Positions 8,243 to 16,210 of a stretch of DNA of 64,000 nt are shown piece by piece (the first letter of the stretch is position 1; each line of letters begins with the position of its first letter). Origin of the DNA: Desulfatibacillum sp. Its GTDB lineage: Bacteria; Desulfobacterota; Desulfobacteria; Desulfobacterales; Desulfatibacillaceae. Below the pieces are notes generated by a model. The model was not told the DNA's origin, made no database searches, and saw nothing but the letters and a program-made list of their open reading frames with translations. Location of the stretch: the NCBI GenBank assembly GCA_016342355.1, contig JAEINP010000002.1:1-64000 (forward strand), in the 5' to 3' direction. Made by a program: the position numbers and the translations under genes.

Positions 8243-10471
8243 TTAAGTCAGTTTTGCCCTGATTCCCCAAGCCACGTCAAAGCCGGTGGCGGGATCCTGA
8301 ACGGGGCTGATGAGGGTGTTATAATTTGTTCCCTTACCACCCACAAATTCATCATACGCTATGTGGCCCAACCCCCTGGGGACGCCCACCAAACCGGGGG
8401 CTATCTCTTCGGAGCAATGGACAAGCACCGTGGCCTTTGCCACAGGGGTTTCCAGGATGGCTTGGGAGCCCTCCTTGAATCCGTATTGCTGGGCGGTCAT
8501 GGTATTGACCTGCACCACAAGCTCTCTTTTCTTCAGTTTTGTATCCGAAACGGTTTTCACCATGAAAGGCGTATCCGCCAAGGCCCCGGTGGACAGCCGG
8601 ATGGTGTCGCAAGGGGTAATGACCAGGGGATATTTCTCAACGCTTCCCTGAAGAGAAATTCTGTCTTCCATGCCTGCACGGGCGAAAAAGCGGAAACGGA
8701 TTCCTTCCTTTTCAGGCTGGAAATCCTCGTTCACATATACGCCGTCCGAATCCAGGGCATTCCACTTTTCGTTCATGGCCTGTTCCATGGCGTCCCCAAA
8801 GCCCCCCCACGGGAAGGATTCGGCAATTGTGCCGCCCATGGCCTTGGCGATTTCAATAATGGAGTCGCCCATGGCCTTGGTTTTGTAAACAGGATCAATG
8901 ACAGGCTTTGCCAGGCCGTACACAGGTTTGGCGAATCCCGGAGGCGTGGGAACATCCACGGTACTTTCCAAATAAATATGATCCGGAAGGATGATATCCG
9001 CGTAGGTGAACGTGTCGTCCATCTGGGAAGCAAAGCTGACGATGTATTCAATCTTTTGCAAGGCTGCTGCGGTTTCCTCTGTGTCGGCCAGGGTGTACAG
9101 GGGGTTAGCCCCCGCCACCAACAAAGCCTTGAGGCCGCCATGCTGGGCGTTGATCGCTTTGGGCAAATTGCTCAAAAGGTTGGAAGCCCCGTATTTTGTG
9201 CGTCCTTTGGTGGTTACCAGGGCCGGTTTGTAGCCTTTGGCGTCGGCGTCCAGGACAACCGGGGGCCAGGGGTATTTATCCGCGTCGGGAATCACCACCA
9301 TGCCGCCCTCTTCCCGGTTGATGCTGCCTACCAGAGCGTTGAGAGACTGAATTGCGTTGAGTTCCGCCTGGGAAACCGGGCGGTCTCCGTTGCCCTTACC
9401 AGCCAGAGCCAGGGGCTTTTCCGCCTTGGCAAAAGCAATGGCCCGGGATTCCAATTCTTCGGTCCATTTTTTAACATATTCGGGCTTTTGAACAGGACAG
9501 GCGATTTTCGCCACCTTTTCCGGGGCGTATTCGGTCTGTACGGTCCGGAAGAAGTCCCGAAAGCCTGTGGTGCTCCAGTTGACATATCCCCGGTCGTAGA
9601 GATTTTTCGAGATGATGACGTGGGCCATGGCCATGGCCACGGCGCCTTCGGTTCCGGGATTGATGGGCAGCCACTTGTCCGCCTTGGCCGCGGTGTTGGA
9701 AAGCTGGGCGTCAATCTGTACCAGGGTCACATGAGCGTCGTGGTTCTCGCGCCATTTGCTGTGGGCCTGGAACATACGCACCGGGGATCCCCATCCGTCC
9801 AAAAGGCCTGCGCCAAAGGAAAGGATGTAATCGGCCTTTTCCAGGTCAAAGCCAGCTGAGCCGTTCAAGCCTAAGGTGCGTTGGATATTCTCCTCGTAGG
9901 AGTCCCACGCGGTGGCCTGCCAGTAATGGTTGGGAGAGCCGTAGGCTTCCATGAACCGGGCGAACAGGGCGGATGTAACACCCTTGGCGCCATTGGTGAT
10001 GCAACCCACAGCCTTGGACTGGCCCGCGCCCTTCAACTCGGCCAGCTTTTCGCTCACGTCGCTGATGGCCTCGTCCCAGGTGATTTCCACCCACTTGCCT
10101 TCGCCCCTTTTGCCAGCCCTTTTTAACGGAGTGCGAACCCTGGCCGGGCCGTACACAAGCTGAAGAGCCGTCAGGCCCAGGATGCAAATGCCGCCGTCGT
10201 TGACCGGGCCGCCATCCACGCCTTCAAGTTTGACGGGCCGGGAATCTACCTTACGCACCTTGACCCGGCATCCGCCAGGGCACAAAGCGCAGGTGGTCTC
10301 TTCAAAGCTCACTTCTCCGTCCAGGGGTACCGGCGTCCAAGGCCAGTTTTGGCTCCATACGGACGAGTCGTCCATGAGTTTCCAGGACAACGGGCTGAAC
10401 ATGGACCCCACAGCGCCGCCGGCCGCCCCTGCGGTACTGACCAACAGGAAGTTTCTTCTGTTGAGTTTCAT
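8243..10471 (-). CDS. qrcB: QrcB, molybdopterin-oxidoreductase-like subunit of the menaquinone reductase
   Basis: 742 residues. A twin-arginine leader (LNRRNFLLVSTAGAAGGAVG) is followed by an N-terminal [4Fe-4S] motif, CALCPGGCRVKVRKVD with the fourth Cys in GGICILG, then the MopB catalytic-type domain and a C-terminal molydop-binding-type beta domain (near ATVLVHCSEEIAPGLVGVPRG). In the characterised Desulfovibrio complex this subunit belongs to the molybdopterin family but contains no molybdenum, serving as a structural and electron-transfer scaffold; the same is inferred here. It faces the periplasm. It lies 78 bp after qrcA and 19 bp before qrcC. Confidence 0.93.
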   Translation of the reverse strand: MKLNRRNFLLVSTAGAAGGAVGSMFSPLSWKLMDDSSVWSQNWPWTPVPLDGEVSFEETTCALCPGGCRVKVRKVDSRPVKLEGVDGGPVNDGGICILGLTALQLVYGPARVRTPLKRAGKRGEGKWVEITWDEAISDVSEKLAELKGAGQSKAVGCITNGAKGVTSALFARFMEAYGSPNHYWQATAWDSYEENIQRTLGLNGSAGFDLEKADYILSFGAGLLDGWGSPVRMFQAHSKWRENHDAHVTLVQIDAQLSNTAAKADKWLPINPGTEGAVAMAMAHVIISKNLYDRGYVNWSTTGFRDFFRTVQTEYAPEKVAKIACPVQKPEYVKKWTEELESRAIAFAKAEKPLALAGKGNGDRPVSQAELNAIQSLNALVGSINREEGGMVVIPDADKYPWPPVVLDADAKGYKPALVTTKGRTKYGASNLLSNLPKAINAQHGGLKALLVAGANPLYTLADTEETAAALQKIEYIVSFASQMDDTFTYADIILPDHIYLESTVDVPTPPGFAKPVYGLAKPVIDPVYKTKAMGDSIIEIAKAMGGTIAESFPWGGFGDAMEQAMNEKWNALDSDGVYVNEDFQPEKEGIRFRFFARAGMEDRISLQGSVEKYPLVITPCDTIRLSTGALADTPFMVKTVSDTKLKKRELVVQVNTMTAQQYGFKEGSQAILETPVAKATVLVHCSEEIAPGLVGVPRGLGHIAYDEFVGGKGTNYNTLISPVQDPATGFDVAWGIRAKLT

Positions 10472-10549
10472 ATGTTTTATCCCTCACTTCTTGCCAGAAG
10501 AATTTGGTTTCGATCCGGGAATATTCCCATGCTTCAATTACCTGACAGC

Positions 10550-11347
10550 CTATTTATGGCAGACAAAGCAAGCATCCTTGCTCTTGCCCTCGTTGCGCTG
10601 GTCATTATGGCATTGGGCGCAGTCATCCATTTTTGCACTGTCATAGTAATGCTTGTTGAAGCCGGAGAAGTTCCTGCCCCAGATGTCCCGGCTATAGGTG
10701 GTGATCCGGTTCTCTTCGTACACGGGCAAGGATTCGGCTTCGCCAAAAGGCACGGCCTCACCTTTGATGAAGGCCATGTGGCACATGTTGCACCGGGCGT
10801 CTTCAGGTTCCTCATCATCCTCGAATTCCACCGGAGGAGCGCCAATTTTCCCGTCTTCCAACACCTTGAACTTTTCGCTGTTCAAATGGGCGGCATGGGA
10901 AAAGAACACGCAGTCAGGCTGCCTGGCGTAGATGAGCCAGGGTACTTCCTTGTCATTGGCCACATACTCTTCCACGAATTTAACCTCAGCCTTGTATTGC
11001 TTCATGAGGTCTTCGTAGTTTTCGTCCTCGGGGTCCGGTTCCACACTCTGGACGTCCTCGTGGCAGTCAATGCACTGGCTTAGGGTCGGTGCGCCTGCAT
11101 AGGTGCCGTCATCCCGAAAGACATGGCAGTCTGTGCAACCGTCCACCTGCTCCATGTGGATGGCATGGTTAAAATCAATGGGCTGATGCTGCTTGGAATA
11201 TAGCAGCTCGGGAAGCACAAGCCATCCCACAAAGAGACTCACATACAGTCCGATACCTGCGGCGAAAAGGGACATTGCAAATACGCCCGCGCTGTCTTCC
11301 TTTTTGTGAGTCGCCCCGTTTTGCTGGGTTTTTTCCGGTCCGCTCAT
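10550..11347 (-). CDS. qrcA: QrcA, membrane-anchored multiheme cytochrome c
   Basis: 265 residues. One N-terminal transmembrane anchor (about residues 20-44, FAMSLFAAGIGLYVSLFVGW) is followed by a periplasmic domain with five CXXCH heme motifs (CTDCH, CIDCH, CNMCH, CAQCH, CFVCH). A further Cys-containing segment, DCVFFSHAAH, has no CXXCH. The Desulfovibrio subunit is described as a hexaheme that takes electrons from type I cytochrome c3, so a sixth heme by a non-standard site is possible. ATG at 11347 is chosen over the GTG at 11353 because GGAG lies five bases before it. First gene of the operon; a sigma-70 promoter lies about 170 bp upstream. Confidence 0.93.
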   Translation of the reverse strand: MSGPEKTQQNGATHKKEDSAGVFAMSLFAAGIGLYVSLFVGWLVLPELLYSKQHQPIDFNHAIHMEQVDGCTDCHVFRDDGTYAGAPTLSQCIDCHEDVQSVEPDPEDENYEDLMKQYKAEVKFVEEYVANDKEVPWLIYARQPDCVFFSHAAHLNSEKFKVLEDGKIGAPPVEFEDDEEPEDARCNMCHMAFIKGEAVPFGEAESLPVYEENRITTYSRDIWGRNFSGFNKHYYDSAKMDDCAQCHNDQRNEGKSKDACFVCHK

Positions 11348-11440
11348 GTTCACTCCAACTGTCGCCTGCTAAGGGTTGTTCAAAATTTCACAACATCCGA
11401 CCGCACGCTTGGTTTAGCGGATAGCCGCCGAATGCCTGAC

Positions 11441-11457
11441 AATAACGCTTTGTTATT
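11441..11457. repeat. inverted repeat in the qrc leader
   Basis: Perfect 6-bp arms AATAAC and GTTATT around GCTTT, between the predicted promoter and qrcA. It could be a regulator site or a small RNA hairpin. The rest of the 11354-11640 gap shows nothing else I can support; an open frame there lacks a ribosome-binding site and family resemblance. Confidence 0.3.
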
Positions 11458-11521
11458 AATTTCAGTGCCTTGCGGGAAAGCAGGAAGGACGCCCTCGCAT
11501 CCAGTACTTTCAAGGAAAGGT

Positions 11522-11550
11522 TTAGTACTCACAGGAAGCAAACTTGTCAA
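11522..11550 (-). promoter_or_regulatory. candidate sigma-70 promoter of the qrc operon
   Basis: On the minus strand a perfect -35 (TTGACA, 11550-11545) is followed after exactly 17 bases by TACTAA (11527-11522). The -10 is a weak match (three of six). Initiation near 11515 would give an untranslated leader of about 165 bases. Confidence 0.45.
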
Positions 11551-11640
11551 GCCAAATTGCATGCAAGAGGTTGAGCAAAGGCAGCCATAGACCTGTAAAA
11601 GCCCTGGAAAACATGCCTTGAACGCATTGTGGGGAATGGG

Positions 11641-11666
11641 AAAAAAACAGGGGGCCAAAGGCCCCC
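11641..11666 (-). terminator. rho-independent terminator of the cytochrome c maturation operon
   Basis: Seven-base GC stem (GGGGGCC / GGCCCCC, 11650-11656 and 11660-11666) with a three-base loop. On the minus strand it is followed by CTG and seven T. It lies about 60 bp past the last gene of the operon and ahead of the qrc promoter region. Confidence 0.8.
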
Positions 11667-11726
11667 CGATCATGAACATCCCAAAAGTTTAAGTGCAGGC
11701 CGCTTGGTGGAGCAACGGGGCTCTTT

Positions 11727-12764
11727 TCAGGTGGCGTAACTGTGGAGCCCTTTCAGCAAAGTGTTGACCCCGAAATAGGTGAACAACACGGCTGAAAATC
11801 CCACCAGGGAAAGATAAATGGTGCGCCTGCCTCTCCAGCCCCGGACCAGCCGGGCGTGGATCATGGTGGCGTAAATGAGCCATGTGATGAGTGACCATGT
11901 TTCCTTGGGGTCCCATGACCAATACCTGCCCCAGGCCGAATTGGCCCAGACCGCTCCGGTGATGATTCCGGCGGTGAGGAACATGAACCCGAACAGGATG
12001 GTCTGGTAAGTGAGTTCGTCCATGACTCCCAGGTCCGGCAGCATTTTGGTCAGCCTGCCCTGCCCTTCCGGATCGTTCTGCTTGATCAGGTTAATAATCG
12101 TCGCTGTAAGGAACCCTGCCGCAAGGGCCCCCCCCGCTCCTATGAAAAATCCCGATCCGGCCAGGGTCCAAAAGGAGTCCGTCTTCATTCCGGTTACGGT
12201 AACCGCCAGTGTGGCGGCCCCAATTCCGAAAATCGCCCCTATAAGCCAGGCAAGGCCCTTGTCCCTGGCTTTTAGCAGATAGATCACAGCCAAACCAAAA
12301 GCCACGGCAAAGGCGGCATAACCCAAAAAGCATGTCATAACATGGGCTATGAGCCAATTGCTTTTAAGGGCGGGCATAAGTGGCATGATGTCCTTGTTCT
12401 GCAACGCCGCATAAGCCAGGGCCAGGAACGCCAGGGGTGCTGCAAAAGCGCCCAGGGACCGGATTTTATGCTGCTTCTCAATGACCAGATATAACAGGGC
12501 AATGGTCCAGGAGAAAAAAACCAGGGATTCGTACAGGTTGGTAAAGGGCGCCCGGCCATGTCCCTGGACATAGGTCTCGACCCACCGCAGGGCAATGCCC
12601 CCGGTGTTGCCCAAAAAGCCGATAACCATAAGCCACGTGGCGGATCTTCCCAGAACAGGCTTTTCAAAAATCCAGTTGGCCCAGTATAATACGGCGGCTG
12701 CACCGTATATAAAAGTAACAACCGACAAAACCAGTGAGCTTTCCAAAAATTCCGGAAGTACCAT
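11727..12764 (-). CDS. ccsA: CcsA/ResC-type cytochrome c biogenesis protein (WWD heme handler)
   Basis: 345 residues, about eight transmembrane helices, with the tryptophan-rich WWD segment WGRYWSWDPKETWSLITW near residue 265 and conserved His residues in flanking helices (NWLIAHVMT, ATMIHARLV). It exports heme and, with ResB, ligates it to CXXCH motifs of periplasmic apocytochromes (system II). Many annotation pipelines name this family CcsB. The start ATG lies just past the resB stop, and its AAGGAG is inside the end of resB. Its clients probably include QrcA, encoded immediately downstream. Confidence 0.9.
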   Translation of the reverse strand: MVLPEFLESSLVLSVVTFIYGAAAVLYWANWIFEKPVLGRSATWLMVIGFLGNTGGIALRWVETYVQGHGRAPFTNLYESLVFFSWTIALLYLVIEKQHKIRSLGAFAAPLAFLALAYAALQNKDIMPLMPALKSNWLIAHVMTCFLGYAAFAVAFGLAVIYLLKARDKGLAWLIGAIFGIGAATLAVTVTGMKTDSFWTLAGSGFFIGAGGALAAGFLTATIINLIKQNDPEGQGRLTKMLPDLGVMDELTYQTILFGFMFLTAGIITGAVWANSAWGRYWSWDPKETWSLITWLIYATMIHARLVRGWRGRRTIYLSLVGFSAVLFTYFGVNTLLKGLHSYAT

Positions 12765-12766
12765 TG

Positions 12767-14149
12767 CTACTCCTTGTTCTCTATGCGGCGGGCGATGCGC
12801 CTTGTGCGTTCTTCAAATCCCTGGGGATTTTTATTGGCGGTCCCCCCGATTTCCACAAAGGACCGGTTTCCCTTAGGGGATATTTTTATGTAAAGCTGCT
12901 GATGGGCCATGAAAAAGGTGACCAGGCATCCCACCAGAATAAGAATAAACCCGGCGTAAACCACCCACACTCCCGGGTCCTTGGTCACTTTAAGGCCGGT
13001 GACGTAAATGGGCGTGACCTCTCCTTGGATTACCCGCACATCCAAGCCCATTTTGTTTTGCATAAAATCCGGCTCGCCCACGGGCATCATGAACACAGCC
13101 GGAGGCCCATTTTCCGAAAACATGTGCATGCGCGCAGCAGGCCCCATGTCGTGGCCGTCCCGGGAGCGCAAATGCTCTATGTACTCCGTGATCATAAAGC
13201 TGCCCTTGTCAAAGGGCAGGGGCGACATCTGGGTAATGGTTGTGGTCACGGTTTCGGAGTTCCCTGTTTCCGGGTCCGTAAACTGCACGTCAATAGTCCC
13301 TGAGTGCTGGGAGATGTCGTAAGTGGATTGATACAGGTTTATGCCATGCAGCCTCAAGGGATGGTTGACGCGAATGGTTGTCTGCCAGGGTTCTTTTCCC
13401 GGTTCGATGATGGTCACGAACGAGGTGAACTCGCTGATGGAACGTGTGCCTTCATAATAGTCCAAAGAAAAACTGTCGCACTTTATGGTGAAAGGCAGGG
13501 CCATTTCCTGCTCATGCTGTTTATTTTCGACCGACTGGACCGACTCCCCTTCAGGAATATGCACATACCCGGAAAAGCCAAACACAGAGCCTATAATAGC
13601 GCCTAAAAGGATCAGCAAAAAGGCCATGTGGATCAGATAAAACCCCATACGGGTCCAACGGCCCTTTTCCCCGTAAACGGTAAAAGCCTCGCCCTCCCTG
13701 CCTTCAGTAACAGTCCTAAACCGTTTGCGGACAATGTCCAGAACAGTGGCCTGGGCCTGCTGGGCAGACATTTTAAGAGTGAACTGATGTTTCTCCTTGA
13801 TGCTGTTGAACTTGCCCTGGCTGAAACCCGGAGTAACTCCGGTGACCAATTTCCACGTAATGGGAAAACGTTTGAGAGTGCATACAATCAGATTAAAAGC
13901 CAACAGGCCCAATAAAAACTGGAACCACTTGGCCTGATACACATTGAAAAAACCCAGGGTGTCAAAAATCCGGAACAACGTGGGGCCGAAATTCTGATAA
14001 TGCTCCCGCAACGAGGCTTCCTGGGGAATGAGAGTGCCGATGACCGAAGTCGCCGCCACAGTCAACAGCAGGAATATGGAGAGTTTGACGGAGGCGAAGA
14101 AAGCCACGAAGGAAATTTCCGGCTTTTTTACTGTCTGCTTATTGTTCAT
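12767..14149 (-). CDS. resB: ResB-like cytochrome c biogenesis protein
   Basis: 460 residues from ATG at 14149 (MNNKQTVKKPEISF). That start has AGAGG 11 bases upstream, whereas an ATG at 14158 is too close and the longer open frame lacks a signal. Three N-terminal helices (SVKLSIFLLLTVAATSVIGT, WFQFLLGLLAFNLIVCTLKR, FYLIHMAFLLILLGAIIGSV) precede a large periplasmic domain, and a last helix lies near residue 410 (VVYAGFILILVGCLVTFF). This is the ResB/Ccs1 arrangement. It works with the adjacent CcsA-type protein as the system II cytochrome c synthetase. Confidence 0.9.
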   Translation of the reverse strand: MNNKQTVKKPEISFVAFFASVKLSIFLLLTVAATSVIGTLIPQEASLREHYQNFGPTLFRIFDTLGFFNVYQAKWFQFLLGLLAFNLIVCTLKRFPITWKLVTGVTPGFSQGKFNSIKEKHQFTLKMSAQQAQATVLDIVRKRFRTVTEGREGEAFTVYGEKGRWTRMGFYLIHMAFLLILLGAIIGSVFGFSGYVHIPEGESVQSVENKQHEQEMALPFTIKCDSFSLDYYEGTRSISEFTSFVTIIEPGKEPWQTTIRVNHPLRLHGINLYQSTYDISQHSGTIDVQFTDPETGNSETVTTTITQMSPLPFDKGSFMITEYIEHLRSRDGHDMGPAARMHMFSENGPPAVFMMPVGEPDFMQNKMGLDVRVIQGEVTPIYVTGLKVTKDPGVWVVYAGFILILVGCLVTFFMAHQQLYIKISPKGNRSFVEIGGTANKNPQGFEERTRRIARRIENKE

Positions 14150-14228
14150 AGTAATCATTACCTCTTGCACCTGGATAGCATAAGTACCCCCACGGCGCAA
14201 GCCTTGAGGTTTTGAGCGAAAGCTTCGG

Positions 14229-14256
14229 AAGATAGGCATCATACAAAGGGTGTCAA
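14229..14256 (-). promoter_or_regulatory. candidate sigma-70 promoter of resB-ccsA
   Basis: On the minus strand TTGACA (14256-14251, perfect) and TATCTT (14234-14229, four of six) are 16 bases apart, about 80 bp upstream of the chosen resB start. Confidence 0.5.
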
Positions 14257-14441
14257 GATATTGCCCGGTTACGCAGGCCCCACCCACAAGACAACATATA
14301 ATTTGAATGAATGAAAAAGCAAACACATATCACAGGCCTTGACAAAATGGGGGATATTTGATTTGTGAAGGGTCCGTTCCATACATCTTACTTTAGGCCT
14401 TATCACGTTTTCCATTTTTGATGTTCCACGGGGTAAAATCA

Positions 14442-15386
14442 ATGATAGAAGCCAGGCAACTCACCAAGTTCTTTGGCGAACACAAGGCTGTGGATGGTGT
14501 GAGTTTTACTGTGGAGAAGGGGGAAATCCTGGGCTTTCTGGGACCCAACGCTGCAGGAAAATCCACCACCATGCGGATGCTCACCGGTTATCTTCCACCC
14601 AGCGCGGGCACGGCGGTTATTGGCGGCTGCGACATTTGCACGGATTCGCTTGGGGCCCGCATAAAGATCGGCTATCTGCCGGAAAATGCACCAGTTTACG
14701 AGGACATGACGGTCACGGGCTTTTTGGCGTTTTGCGCCCGAATCAGAGGGCTTTCAGGAAGTGACGCAGACAAGGCGGTGGAAAGGACCATCGGGAAATG
14801 CTTTTTGGAAGGAGTGCGGCGCCAGATGGTGGGAACCTTAAGTAAGGGTTTCAACCAAAGGGTGTGTTTCGCCCAGAGCATTCTCCATGATCCCGAATAC
14901 CTGATCCTGGACGAACCCACCGACGGCCTGGACCCTAACCAAAAGCATGAAGTGCGCTCCATGATCCAGGAGATGGGCCGGGACAAGGCCATTATCCTGT
15001 CCACCCACATTCTGGAGGAGGTGGACGCGGTATGCACCCGGGCCATCATCATCGCCAATGGCAGGATCGAGGCGGATGACACGCCTTTGGGCCTGCGGGC
15101 TCGGTCCGAAAAGGACGGCTCACTCGTGGCGCGTTTAGGCGTTCCCAGGGACACGGACCCGCTTCCCGGCCTGGAAGGGATGGAGGGGGTTCGTAAGGTG
15201 GAGCTTTTGGAAAAAGACGGCGACCGGCTGGTTGTGCGGGTTTTCCCCGTGAAAAAGGGGGAAGGTCTGGCGGCCCTGGTTGTGAGGCATATCGCGGACC
15301 AGGGTTATACCCTGGAATCCATGACCGAGGAATCGGGCCGTCTGGACGAGGTGTTCCGGTCCATCACCATGAAGCAGGCCGGTTAG
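14442..15386 (+). CDS. GldA-type ABC transporter ATP-binding protein
   Basis: 314 residues. Walker A GPNAAGKST, signature-like LSKGFNQRVCFAQSIL, Walker B YLILDEPTDGLDP and switch His in STHILEEVD define an ABC-2 type ATPase, with a C-terminal DUF4162-like extension after residue 220. ATG at 14442 is preferred over an upstream TTG/ATG pair at 14418-14421, which has no ribosome-binding site. It pairs with the next three genes, a set seen in gliding bacteria (GldA-GldF-GldG) and also in many non-gliding Desulfobacterota, where the cargo is unknown. Confidence 0.88.
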   Translation: MIEARQLTKFFGEHKAVDGVSFTVEKGEILGFLGPNAAGKSTTMRMLTGYLPPSAGTAVIGGCDICTDSLGARIKIGYLPENAPVYEDMTVTGFLAFCARIRGLSGSDADKAVERTIGKCFLEGVRRQMVGTLSKGFNQRVCFAQSILHDPEYLILDEPTDGLDPNQKHEVRSMIQEMGRDKAIILSTHILEEVDAVCTRAIIIANGRIEADDTPLGLRARSEKDGSLVARLGVPRDTDPLPGLEGMEGVRKVELLEKDGDRLVVRVFPVKKGEGLAALVVRHIADQGYTLESMTEESGRLDEVFRSITMKQAG

Positions 15387-15440
15387 AGATGTCGACAAAA
15401 ATCAATCAAACCCATTGAATCGGATTGTTGGGGTGACTGT

Positions 15441-16193
15441 ATGAACAATCGTCTTTTGGCAAACACACGAGCAATCATGGCCCGGGAGCTGCGGGGGTAT
15501 TTCGGCTCGCCCCTGGCCTATGTCCTGATTGTAATCTTTCTGCTCCTTAACGGTTTTTTCACCTTCTTCATCAGCGGATTTTACGAGTTGGAACAGGCGG
15601 ATTTGCGGGATGCGTTTTTCAGGTGGCATCCGTGGCTTTTTCTGGTGCTGGTGCCGGCCGTGGCCATGCGGCTATGGGCGGAGGAACGGCGCCAGGGCAC
15701 CATGGAGTTGATCCTCACCCTGCCCATCACTTTAAAAGAGGCCATCCTCGGTAAATTTCTGGCGGCCTGGCTGTTCATCACCATATGCCTGTGCCTGACC
15801 TTTCCCTTGGTCATGACAGTGGCCTATCTGGGCGACCCGGACCTGGGCGCGACCTTTTGCGGGTATGTGGGCAGTATTCTGCTGGGCGGGGCCTATCTCG
15901 CCGTGGGCAGCATGACATCCTCCATCACCCGAAACCAGGTCATCAGCTTTGTGCTGGCGGCCATTATCTGCCTGTTTCTGGTTTTGGCGGGTTTTCCGCC
16001 CGTGACCGATCCCCTGGCCGAATTGGTGCCCAAATGGATTGTGGACATCGTGGCAGGTTTTTCGGTTATGACCCATTACCAGTCCATGCAAAAGGGCGTC
16101 ATTGATTTCCGGGATCTGCTCTATTACGGCTCGCTCATATTTTTTATGCTTTTTGCCAACGGGGTCATCCTTCAGGCCCGCAGGTCTTCATAG
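15441..16193 (+). CDS. GldF-type ABC-2 permease
   Basis: 250 residues with six predicted helices. The N-terminal ARELRGYFGSPLAYVLIVIFL, the loop RLWAEERRQGTMELILTLP and the following KEAILGKFLAAWLF are hallmarks of the ABC-2 permease subfamily found with GldA and GldG. It forms the membrane channel for the upstream ATPase. The ATG at 15441 has no strong ribosome-binding site (GGGGTGACTGT). Confidence 0.85.
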   Translation: MNNRLLANTRAIMARELRGYFGSPLAYVLIVIFLLLNGFFTFFISGFYELEQADLRDAFFRWHPWLFLVLVPAVAMRLWAEERRQGTMELILTLPITLKEAILGKFLAAWLFITICLCLTFPLVMTVAYLGDPDLGATFCGYVGSILLGGAYLAVGSMTSSITRNQVISFVLAAIICLFLVLAGFPPVTDPLAELVPKWIVDIVAGFSVMTHYQSMQKGVIDFRDLLYYGSLIFFMLFANGVILQARRSS

Positions 16194-16210
16194 GAAGGAG
16201 GAGAGATTTC

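Noticed and set aside
8018..9859. 613-codon open frame on the plus strand antisense to qrcB
   Set aside because: It lies wholly opposite qrcC and qrcB, has no ribosome-binding site or recognisable domain, and qrcB is certain. Shadow of a GC-rich gene.
11380..11679. 99-codon minus-strand open frame between qrcA and ccsA
   Set aside because: It runs through the predicted qrc promoter and ends at the ccsA-side terminator, with no ribosome-binding site or recognisable motif.
14339..14344. TTGACA as -35 for the GldA-type ATPase gene
   Set aside because: No acceptable -10 hexamer occurs 16-18 bases downstream, so the promoter could not be supported.
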